Below, one piece after another: positions 48,118-56,380 of a DNA stretch of 64,000 nucleotides (position 1 is the stretch's first letter; each line of letters begins with the position of its first letter). The notes below the pieces were generated by a model that did not search any database, was not told where the DNA came from, and was given only the letters and a program-made list of their open reading frames with translations. The translations under genes were made by a program, and so were the position numbers. This DNA is from Coleofasciculaceae cyanobacterium (lineage in GTDB: Bacteria; Cyanobacteriota; Cyanobacteriia; Cyanobacteriales; Xenococcaceae), in NCBI GenBank assembly GCA_036703275.1, contig DATNPK010000089.1, positions 1 to 64,000 of the forward strand. Reading direction: 5' to 3'.

Positions 48118-48816
48118 TTGGGTTTGAAAAAGCAGTTAATTTCCGCAAATTTAAATTTATTTGGCGAACAGACATTGAGTCTGGCAAAAATATATATACC
48201 TGCCTTCTTATTCATTTTTTTAGTGTGGTTGACAAGTGAACTTACCAGCATCTCAGTGTATGAATTGGTTTCCGATCCTCATGAAGTAGGACGTATAGCA
48301 CCATATGTTGGAATAGTTTCTAATGTTGGCCTTTTGTTTTTTTGTTGTACTGCCACTACTTGTTTGTTTACCAGTTATCTGATGCCTGCCGATAATAAGC
48401 AGAATAAAAAATGGAGATTATTTTTTCAATGCTCGGGATATCTCATGCTTCTGCTATTAATTGATGATGGCTTTCAGATTCACGAAAACTTTTCCACTTT
48501 ACTATTTGGAGTGGATGCTAACATCGGGGTAATCAATAAAAAACTGCAAAGTGTATTGGAAACAATTGTATTTGGCTTCTATGGCTCCCTGTTTTGTTTT
48601 TACGGTCTTTATTTTAAAAAATTAATCTATCGTACAAAAACTTTATTGCTTGTATTAGCTTTTGGTTTTTTGGGGATGTCTATTCTTGTGGACGTTCTGC
48701 CTGAGAATCTTAAAGGTCACTTTATTTTAGAAGAAGGATTTAAATTATTAGGTATTGTCAGTTTAATGGCTTATTATATTAAGTTATGTTATCAAACAGT
48801 TAAGAAAACGTTATAA
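48118..48816 (+). CDS. Six-span membrane protein, unknown function
   Basis: 232 residues from TTG 48118 (another TTG two codons on; no ATG nearby, so the start is uncertain). Six hydrophobic segments (~20-43, 60-85, 105-122, 140-160, 165-185, 200-220). Acidic/His motifs lie in or near spans: LLIDDGFQIHENF (~115-128) and LEEGFKLLGI (~205). The D-D-H-E and E-E pattern suggests a membrane metal site, which is inference. Family not recognised. Convergent with the BNR pseudogene. Confidence 0.65.
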   Translation: MGLKKQLISANLNLFGEQTLSLAKIYIPAFLFIFLVWLTSELTSISVYELVSDPHEVGRIAPYVGIVSNVGLLFFCCTATTCLFTSYLMPADNKQNKKWRLFFQCSGYLMLLLLIDDGFQIHENFSTLLFGVDANIGVINKKLQSVLETIVFGFYGSLFCFYGLYFKKLIYRTKTLLLVLAFGFLGMSILVDVLPENLKGHFILEEGFKLLGIVSLMAYYIKLCYQTVKKTL

Positions 48817-48861
48817 TTGCGTTGTCTTGCCTAAGTTAACTTTTAGCGATTGTGTAACTGG

Positions 48862-49502
48862 TTAGTTTTCATTCTCTTGATTAAAAAATTGATAGTAGAT
48901 TCCTCTACCATCTGTACCAATAAAAACTAGATCGGTTTCTTGCTGACTAGCTTCTAAAACTAAAATAGTTTTTGCACTATCGCTAATAAAGAAATATCGT
49001 TTAGTTTACGCCAAGATTTTCCCCGATCGCGAGATCTAAATAGACCTTCGCCTTGGTTAGCAACTTTGCCATATAGATAAATAATAGGAAAGTCATTGGT
49101 TTTTGTTGGTTTCCCAAAGGCAAAAAGTCTAGATTGTTCTATTTGGGGTATGGCAGTGAAATTAATTCCGCCATCTTGAGAAACATAGATGCCATCGCGA
49201 TCGAGACTTAACCAGACCTCATCTTCTATTCCTGGTACAGTTTTAATAACATGATCCTCAACCGATGGCAAAGAGTTATTAACCCCCGAAAAAGTTACTC
49301 CGCCATCATCGCTACCATATAACGTTCCTCCTGCATAGTAATAAAACTTGTTACCATCAACCCCATCAGCAGCCAGAGACTGCGCCCAATTCCAAGGGCC
49401 AATAACGCCATCAGGTAATCCTGAAACCTGTTGCCAGGACTTGCCGCGATCGCTATAAAGACTGTCAGTTGTGAGCAAAGCAAAATTAGATAAACTCAGC
49501 AC
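48862..49502 (-). pseudogene. Broken BNR/sialidase-like beta-propeller gene
   Basis: The intact reading frame (48960-49502) gives BNR Asp-box repeats SDRGKSWQQ, SDDGGVTF, SQDGGINF and SRDRGKSWRK, then a premature stop after KLNDISLLAI. In another frame from ~48985 down to 48862 the sequence continues naturally: TILVLEASQQETDLVFIGTD and GRGIYYQ, so a ~1-base frameshift split the gene. The 5' part is also missing: the start is only GTG 49502 and a stop lies four codons upstream. Members are secreted glycan-binding or -cleaving propellers. Confidence 0.75.
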
Positions 49503-49641
49503 TCGGGTTGGTTAAGGTAGTTGACCCGACTCGACAATCATTTATTGTGGGGAGACGGGATAATTAAGCTCAAGGATCGAAATAGTTGTCATTTAATATG
49601 GAACTTTTCAACAATTAGCTAACCTAATCAGCATTTATCAG

Positions 49642-50469
49642 TCAATCGACCTCAACAGGGGGAGGATTTTGACTAATTTGAGTCGCTGAAAGAGTAGTCA
49701 TAGTAAAAGTCCGCCACCTTTTTTTAACGTACTTGAATTTACCAATGCCTATATCGCCGACGGTAGTCCAAGAGCTATCCCATTGAGCATTCAAACTCTT
49801 CCAATAATCACCGCCCATACCAAGTAGATAACGAGCTTTAGATCTATCGTCTGCTAGTCGAGGATTATCAATTACGAGTCTTGCTTGTACGGCAGTATAG
49901 ATACCAGCTACATTTTTAGGATCGATCGACACTCTACCAGTTGTGGGCCAAAAGTGAAAGTTATATCCTTTGCCAGCTTTAACCGATATGCTATCGTTCT
50001 TTTCATAACGGATATCTGCTGATTTGCTAGCATTACCTGCATAATCTTCTCGATATGCTGCACCTTCAACCTTTTGCGAGCTTTGCAAAAGATGCCATTT
50101 GCCATCCTGTTTACCGAGCATGTATGCTTTAATATTTTTGATTTGCACTCGGCTGTTAACAGCAGGATTGCCTGTGGCATCTTCGTACAGATGCCCCCAT
50201 GCCGTCATAGCTTGGAAGTTGCCTGGATTATTTCCCATACTCAAACGAGGTTGAGATGCCCAATCTAAATTTTCTGGAACGCCTTTGGGAATTCCTTCAT
50301 GGGGGGGAGTCATATCGTAAATGATAGTTTTAACCAAATTTATTTGGTTCATAGTACTTTCATTTACTATAGAAATTGTATTTAGAGTCAGTAAGTTTAC
50401 TTGGTAAACAACACAGCTAAATACTATGGCAAAGAGACAAAATAGAAAAGATAATTTTTTAATTCGCAT
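49642..50469 (-). CDS. Secreted protein of the polysaccharide locus, unknown function
   Basis: 275 residues. Signal peptide or N-terminal anchor (KKLSFLFCLFAIVFSCVVYQV). The mature region contains MTAWGHLYEDATGNPAVNSR, HFWPTTGRVSI and DDRSKARYLLGMGGDYW, suggesting an all-beta extracellular domain; I do not recognise a named family. Same strand and just upstream of the BNR pseudogene, downstream of the flippase by 394 bp. Role in handling exported glycan is inference. ATG 50469. Confidence 0.7.
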   Translation of the reverse strand: MRIKKLSFLFCLFAIVFSCVVYQVNLLTLNTISIVNESTMNQINLVKTIIYDMTPPHEGIPKGVPENLDWASQPRLSMGNNPGNFQAMTAWGHLYEDATGNPAVNSRVQIKNIKAYMLGKQDGKWHLLQSSQKVEGAAYREDYAGNASKSADIRYEKNDSISVKAGKGYNFHFWPTTGRVSIDPKNVAGIYTAVQARLVIDNPRLADDRSKARYLLGMGGDYWKSLNAQWDSSWTTVGDIGIGKFKYVKKRWRTFTMTTLSATQISQNPPPVEVD

Positions 50470-50863
50470 ATTAGCATATCAATAGATTGAGAAATAGAAA
50501 ACAAAATCGCATACGCCATTGTACTGTCTAAATTTAAAATTTTATGACTAAAAAAGCTATAAGCTCTATACACTGTAGAGTCTATCGATTTTGCGTTTTA
50601 TTTAACAGTTCTATTTATCTATGCTATTGTTGAAAAAATTTTACTTTTCAGCGCGATTTTTTTACCTATCGTAATTACATTGCTTAAAAGACAAAGCTTT
50701 TGGCAATTTCTACTAATGGCTTTCGTTTGGATTAGAAATTGTAACTCTCCCTTGTTTTAAAAGTGTTAATATCCATTTTTTGATTAACCACGTTATTAAG
50801 TCTCTAATTGTACTGGACTTTATTCGCAGGTTTTTGAATATCTTCAATTTTTTCTTGAATTAT
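50470..50863. other. Spacer upstream of the secreted-protein gene
   Basis: 394 bp, AT-rich, no ORF. Likely holds the promoter of the secreted-protein gene; no motif could be assigned. Confidence 0.4.
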
Positions 50864-52123
50864 TTACCGTACAAAGGTTTTTGGGTTGAATGCCTGCCGC
50901 GTAGCCCAAATACTAAAAAAAGGTAAAACTATAACATGAGATAACAAAACAGCTGCTGCAACCCAATAAATTCCCCAGCTAACAGCAATTAAAATAGACG
51001 CTACAAAAACAACCGTAAATATTAGATCTAAATAAAGACTTACCTGAGTTTTGTTAACAGTATTTAGAAGTATAGAGGCTGTCCAAGCAAAACTACGAGG
51101 GATTACTGAAAGACAAATCATAATTAAAATTGGTACGGCAGAAATCCATTTTTCACCAAAAATAATTGGTACATAAACAGGAGCTAAACTTGATTGTAAT
51201 AACACTAAGGGAACTAAAATTAACGCATTGGACTTTAAGCTACTGTAATATTGTTTTTTTAGCTTATCTCGATTTTCTCTAACTTCACAAAGATGAGGAA
51301 ACAAAGCTGAATTTAGAGCATAGACGACATTGGTGGTAATACCCGAACCAGCATTGAAAGCAAAAAAGTAACTTCCTAAAGCTTCAACTCCTAAAAATTT
51401 ACCCACAATTAAATAGTCAAAATTCATTCTTAATTTATTAAGAAGCTCTACTCCCAATAAGTTTTTGCCAAAGTTAGTTATTTCTTGCCAGCCTTCAAGA
51501 TTAAACTTTCTAGGTGGTCGCCAAGAACTATATTTCCAAGTAATAAAAATCCACACTGGGTTAGACAACAACATCGCGAAAACTATTGACCATATTCCCA
51601 TTCCCAATAGGGTTAAAATAACGATAATAAGATTACTGACAAAAGATTGTCCAGCATGGCACATTGCTGTAATTTTAAGTCTATTTTCCCGTTCGATAAT
51701 GGCAGAATTAACCATGAACAATGGGAAAGTCAAATAAACTAAAGCTGATGCACAAAGAGGAAAAATTAGCTTGTTATTATCATAAAAATAGGCAATAGGA
51801 AAAGAGGCAGCACACTGAAGCACAAAGATGCCAATGCACATAAACCAATTAAGCCAGTAAGAAGTGTTGGCAATAGTGGTTACATGTCTTTCCTCGGCTT
51901 GAATAATTTTGGCACTAATACCATGTTTAAAGGTAAAAATACTGGCAATATCGAAAGTAGTGTAGACAAATGCCATTAATCCATAATCTTCAGTACTAAA
52001 TACTCTTGCTAAAGTAACTGTTGCACCCAAACGAAAAATTCGATTAAATAGTTCTGCCCCTCCAAGCCAACCAACATTACGTAAATATTTGCCAGAAAAT
52101 ATTGCTTTAAATTTATCGAGCAT
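50864..52123 (-). CDS. Wzx-type polysaccharide flippase
   Basis: 419 residues with about 11-12 hydrophobic segments, MOP/MviN-like superfamily. GWLGGAELFNRIFRLGATVTLAR start and FSTEDYGLMAFVYTTFDI are typical of the polysaccharide_synt family. Translocates lipid-linked repeat units to the periplasmic face. 40 bp after the GT2 gene, last core gene of the minus-strand operon. ATG 52123. Confidence 0.92.
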   Translation of the reverse strand: MLDKFKAIFSGKYLRNVGWLGGAELFNRIFRLGATVTLARVFSTEDYGLMAFVYTTFDIASIFTFKHGISAKIIQAEERHVTTIANTSYWLNWFMCIGIFVLQCAASFPIAYFYDNNKLIFPLCASALVYLTFPLFMVNSAIIERENRLKITAMCHAGQSFVSNLIIVILTLLGMGIWSIVFAMLLSNPVWIFITWKYSSWRPPRKFNLEGWQEITNFGKNLLGVELLNKLRMNFDYLIVGKFLGVEALGSYFFAFNAGSGITTNVVYALNSALFPHLCEVRENRDKLKKQYYSSLKSNALILVPLVLLQSSLAPVYVPIIFGEKWISAVPILIMICLSVIPRSFAWTASILLNTVNKTQVSLYLDLIFTVVFVASILIAVSWGIYWVAAAVLLSHVIVLPFFSIWATRQAFNPKTFVR

Positions 52124-52163
52124 TTATTTTTATTTATCAATAAATAATTTTAAGTTCCGATTG

Positions 52164-53141
52164 TTATCGAGGATCGCTAACTAAAAAAGGTTTTTTAAGT
52201 AAGGAAATTAAATTATTTACCAGATTATTTGGTAAAGCTTGTTTAAGTAATAATTTAACTAACAATACATAACTATCTTTCTGGCGTAAAATAGTAGGAT
52301 CAAGGCGGATTGCTTGCCAAAATCTAGCTCTAGCCTGTGCCAAATCTCGAACATCAGAACTATGGTTAAGATATAGTCCCCCACAGTACCAAGCAAAATT
52401 AGCCAGACTTTTGTTTTTTAAGGATTTAAGCTCTGCGGGCATAGTTTGATAAACCCTTTCCAAAACACGCAATCCTTCTGTTTCCATGATGTGCGCTTTG
52501 GAAGTCATAGTTCCTGCTGTCTTGAGATAAAGAATTTGTGAATCTGGAACTAGGACGAATTCCCATTTTGCTGCTAGTCGCAAATAATAATCCCAATCTT
52601 CGCAAGATTTCAGGGTTGGCTTAAACTCTCCTACCGATTCAATTGCTTCCCGTCGAGCCAATATATTAGAACCATTGCCAATGAAATTACCTAATAATAA
52701 GTCAGGATAAATATTGCCTGTCAAATTAGATTTCTGCTCAGGGACAAAAGTAATCTTATCGGGATTTTCAGGATCTTGCACCATACAAATTACCCAGCTA
52801 TAGGCTACTCCTGCTTGAGGGTTTTGTTGTAGTGCCAATAGTTGTTTTTCTAGCTTATCTTTTGTCCACAAATCATCAGCGTCAATAAACGAAATATAAT
52901 CTCCAGTGGCACGAGATATGCCACGATTACGAGCGGTAGGTAATCCGCCATTTTTATAGGAATAAACCTTGAGTCGTTCATCGCGAACAGACTCTAATAG
53001 TTCTAAGGTGCGATCGCTAGAACCATCATTAATGACTATAATTTCTAGGTTTTTATAGGTTTGTTGTCGAATTGATTCTATGGTCTTAAGAATTGTTCGT
53101 TCGGCATTATAAGCAGGAACGATCGCTGAAATAGTAGTCAT
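52164..53141 (-). CDS. Glycosyltransferase family 2
   Basis: 325 residues. SAIVPAYNAERTILKTIESI, IIVINDGSSDRT and FIDADDLWTKDK define the GT-A nucleotide-sugar site; CEDWDYYLRLAAKWEF is the acceptor-side ED motif. Closely resembles the GT2 proteins at 44025 and 53172, so these arose by duplication. 30 bp after the next upstream GT2 gene in the operon. ATG 53141. Confidence 0.94.
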   Translation of the reverse strand: MTTISAIVPAYNAERTILKTIESIRQQTYKNLEIIVINDGSSDRTLELLESVRDERLKVYSYKNGGLPTARNRGISRATGDYISFIDADDLWTKDKLEKQLLALQQNPQAGVAYSWVICMVQDPENPDKITFVPEQKSNLTGNIYPDLLLGNFIGNGSNILARREAIESVGEFKPTLKSCEDWDYYLRLAAKWEFVLVPDSQILYLKTAGTMTSKAHIMETEGLRVLERVYQTMPAELKSLKNKSLANFAWYCGGLYLNHSSDVRDLAQARARFWQAIRLDPTILRQKDSYVLLVKLLLKQALPNNLVNNLISLLKKPFLVSDPR

Positions 53142-53171
53142 ATTACAATCAAGTAATTGTTTTGACGGGAA

Positions 53172-54140
53172 TTAGTTGCCAGAAAATTTTAAGCTGCGAC
53201 GCAATCTGTAGAAAATGGCTAAAAATTGTCGATAGCCGTCTGTCCCGAAGCATTGCATGATTGCGATCGCTAAAGTTATACGAATATGTTCTTTAGAAAA
53301 ACGTAGCCAAGGATGATAAAGAAGAGCTTGTTCATAAAAATATTTTGCTTTTTTGTAATCAGGAGCGCGACTTTGTAGAGCTTTCCAAGCAAGACAAAAG
53401 TAAGCAAAACCATAGCTTCGCCCTTTCAGGTAATGCAAGTTTGATGGAGCAGAAGCAAATGCTTTTTCAAGAACAATACTAAAACTTTCTTCCATTGCTT
53501 GCCAATTTCTGGAAGCACTTGTAGAAGACTGCCGATAATACACTAGAGTTTCTTTTATTACTTTAAAAGGATAAACAGAGGCAATCCTCAACCACATATC
53601 CCAGTCTTCAACAAAAGAGCGCAAATTCTGGTCAAACATTCCCACAGCTTCAAAGCAGGAGCGACGAACCATAGCTACACTGCCACACCAAACAATATTG
53701 TAACCAATCAGAGTCTTCCAGACATTACCTTCAGCATGACTTTTAAACACCCTCCCTGTCCGTATACCTTGCTCGTTAATTAAAGCGGACCAAGTATAGA
53801 CTAGTCCTACTGCTGGGTTTTCTTCAAGACAATGTACTTGCTTTTCTAATTTAGTTGATTCCCAAAGATCGTCCGCATCCAGAAATGCTAAATACTTGCC
53901 TTGAGCGTAGCCAATACCCGTATTTCTTGCTGCTGCTAATCCTTGATTAGTAGTGTGACAAATAAGTTTGACTCGCGGGTCTGTTATTTGGGAAACCCAC
54001 TTCTCAGTTTTATCCGAGCTACCATCGTTAACAACTATCACTTCAAAATCAGCGAAAGTTTGACTTAGTACAGTTGCCATAGTTTCGGGAAGATAAGTCA
54101 TGGCATTGTAGGCTGGAATAATAATAGAAATATTTGGCAT
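53172..54140 (-). CDS. Glycosyltransferase family 2
   Basis: 322 residues. SIIIPAYNAMTYLPETMATV, VIVVNDGSSDKTE, AFLDADDLWESTK and VEDWDMWLRIASVYPF. Same architecture as its two paralogues, with a C-terminal helical segment of ~90 residues. 54 bp after the methyltransferase gene. ATG 54140. Confidence 0.94.
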   Translation of the reverse strand: MPNISIIIPAYNAMTYLPETMATVLSQTFADFEVIVVNDGSSDKTEKWVSQITDPRVKLICHTTNQGLAAARNTGIGYAQGKYLAFLDADDLWESTKLEKQVHCLEENPAVGLVYTWSALINEQGIRTGRVFKSHAEGNVWKTLIGYNIVWCGSVAMVRRSCFEAVGMFDQNLRSFVEDWDMWLRIASVYPFKVIKETLVYYRQSSTSASRNWQAMEESFSIVLEKAFASAPSNLHYLKGRSYGFAYFCLAWKALQSRAPDYKKAKYFYEQALLYHPWLRFSKEHIRITLAIAIMQCFGTDGYRQFLAIFYRLRRSLKFSGN

Positions 54141-54194
54141 CTTTTTGTTACTAAAAATTGATTTGAAATATCATTTTTACAAAGTTCATTTTCA

Positions 54195-55040
54195 TTACTT
54201 TTGTCCCACTAATATCACTCCCAATAATGCCCTTATCGGTAAAAAATTTCCTAGTTTGTTCCTTAGCTTAAATGGTATTGATTTCAAAATATTTTCAATT
54301 ATTTTAATTATAAATAACGGAAATCTTAAATAAATTCCCTTTCCACCTATATAAGCTATCAACTTAGAAAAACCAACCTGATAAAAAAGATCGGAAAGCT
54401 CAGTTTGAGTATATTCTTTCAAATGAAATCCTGTTGCTTCTTCATCAAAATATTTAGAAACATCGTGTGGTCCACACAACCGATTTGGTGTGATGCAAAT
54501 ATATACACCTCCAGGAGTAATAGATTGATAAATATTATGTAGTTGTTCTAAAGCATCGTCAGGATGTAAATGTTCCATTAACTGATTACTATAAGCAATA
54601 GTTATAGTATTTTGAGAAAGGGGAATGCTGCAACCATCAGAAATAATTAATTTAGAATTTTTAGGATAGGCTGAATGTTGAACAATTTCTGGAGATACAT
54701 CAACTGCATAAACTTTTTTTACCCATTTAGCTACCTCAAATGATAAACAACAATCTCCAGGTCCGACTTCAAGAAAGATAGAGTCGGGTTTTAAATATTT
54801 AATTAATAGACGCATCTTTCGCGATACTTCTTTAGCAGAAGCTACAGGATCGGCTTTTCGATTTATCTGCGGATGACTAGGAACTTGCTTAAATAATTCA
54901 TCATAAAGAGCATTGTATAAATATTGTCTTTCTTCCTTACGAGAATTTCGTAATTTAGTAGCTAATTCCTTTTCTATTTTGTAGTGTTCTTTAATTTGTT
55001 GAAGTGTTCTGTTATCGTCCTCAAATCTTTTTATATTCAT
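54195..55040 (-). CDS. Class I SAM-dependent methyltransferase
   Basis: 281 residues. Motif I FLEVGPGDCCLSFEVAK (~89-105), acidic loop VYAVDVSPEIV, and SNQLMEHLHPDDALEQL then GGVYICITPNR are the class I Rossmann motifs, Methyltransf_11/23 type. Likely methylates a sugar or lipid-linked glycan of the locus. 47 bp after the polymerase gene. ATG 55040. Confidence 0.88.
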   Translation of the reverse strand: MNIKRFEDDNRTLQQIKEHYKIEKELATKLRNSRKEERQYLYNALYDELFKQVPSHPQINRKADPVASAKEVSRKMRLLIKYLKPDSIFLEVGPGDCCLSFEVAKWVKKVYAVDVSPEIVQHSAYPKNSKLIISDGCSIPLSQNTITIAYSNQLMEHLHPDDALEQLHNIYQSITPGGVYICITPNRLCGPHDVSKYFDEEATGFHLKEYTQTELSDLFYQVGFSKLIAYIGGKGIYLRFPLFIIKIIENILKSIPFKLRNKLGNFLPIRALLGVILVGQK

Positions 55041-55087
55041 TAAAATATTTCCATAATTATGTATGCGAACTAGTTAGCATGTATCTG

Positions 55088-56380
55088 CTAATACGCTTCC
55101 AATTTTTGTTTAGTTCGATTAAATAAAAAACTTTTTTCTTTAAAGGCAATTCCTAAAATTACTAAACCAGGCCAATAAATATAAGTTAAACCATCAATAT
55201 TTTCGCCAAAACTAAAGATTATTATTACTAAAAGAAGGCTCAAGCCTACTTGTGCTATTTGGGAGTTTTGGGCTTTAAAGACTAGCTCGATCAAACTCCA
55301 AACTAAAGGTATGGCTAAACTCAAACAACCAACTATACCATGAGCGTAGAGAAGGCTAAACCAAGTATGGTGAGTTCCGATAGGCAGATTAGCTGTTACT
55401 ATTGGTCCGCTTGCGCTAATCGAGCCATGTCCCCAGACTGGAGCTTCATTCTGCCAGCGATATAAAGCCATTCTTTGTAAAACACTTCGAATTTTAGAAG
55501 AACCAGGTCTGGTATTGGTAAATTCTTCTTTAAAAGCATTCATCGCATTAATGAGTGTCGGTGCTAAGAAACCTCCGCCAAAAGCAACCAATCCAGTTAG
55601 TAACTGTATTAAAGGACGAGAGATATTAGATAACAACCAACTTAAAAACCAAGCTAGAGGTAAACAAATAATTGCCAACCGAGAAACAGAACCTACTACC
55701 ATTGCAACTGCGCCAATCATTCCCAAGCATCTCAATTTACGATTTTCTTCCTGCCATGCGAGAAAAAAATAAATATTGGCAACTAAGCCTAAAGCAGGAG
55801 CCCAAGGAGTAAATAATACTAAACGAAACTCGGTTCCATTATCCAAAAGACTGCCAAAAATGTACACATTATAAAATTCGCCCCCACCAAAAATTTGCAG
55901 TGGAGACGTATAAATCACATCGGGCATTCTTACAACACTGGCTATCAATACCATAAATATGCTTTGTATACAGAGAATGCAAACAGCCCGATAAATTAAT
56001 TGAGGACGAATCTTAAAACTGCCAACTAGCATAAATACGGGAAACAGAACCCAAGTTCTCAACCATCGGTTCACTGAAGAACTGATTAATTTTGTCAAAC
56101 CCAAGTCAAAATTAGAATGCCCTACAATCAAAGCTACTTCAATCATCAAAATTCCAATAATCCACAACCAGACAGTGAAGGGTATAGTTATTTTTTCTTC
56201 TGAAGAAATTGTGTCCGTTTGATTCCACCATTGCCAAAAAAGATATAAAACCAAAAAATATCCGAGTAATGATGCGAGTAAGTATTGCCCTCCCAAATAG
56301 TAGATAGGATACGTTCCAATTATGTAAGACCAAATCAATTTTTCTGGCAGATTTTGGGGTTCTATTAAATTGCCGCTCAT
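55088..56380 (-). CDS. O-antigen polymerase/ligase-like membrane protein
   Basis: 430 residues, ~10-12 spans. A large periplasmic loop carries WGHGSISASGPIV and IGTHHTWFSLLYAHGIVG, matching the Wzy/WaaL (Wzy_C) signature with the key His near the G-x-x-x-x-H. Polymerises or transfers repeat units in Wzy-dependent export. Its ATG (56378-56380) overlaps the stop of the REC-Wzz gene by 4 bp (56377-56380), implying translational coupling. Confidence 0.88.
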   Translation of the reverse strand: MSGNLIEPQNLPEKLIWSYIIGTYPIYYLGGQYLLASLLGYFLVLYLFWQWWNQTDTISSEEKITIPFTVWLWIIGILMIEVALIVGHSNFDLGLTKLISSSVNRWLRTWVLFPVFMLVGSFKIRPQLIYRAVCILCIQSIFMVLIASVVRMPDVIYTSPLQIFGGGEFYNVYIFGSLLDNGTEFRLVLFTPWAPALGLVANIYFFLAWQEENRKLRCLGMIGAVAMVVGSVSRLAIICLPLAWFLSWLLSNISRPLIQLLTGLVAFGGGFLAPTLINAMNAFKEEFTNTRPGSSKIRSVLQRMALYRWQNEAPVWGHGSISASGPIVTANLPIGTHHTWFSLLYAHGIVGCLSLAIPLVWSLIELVFKAQNSQIAQVGLSLLLVIIIFSFGENIDGLTYIYWPGLVILGIAFKEKSFLFNRTKQKLEAY

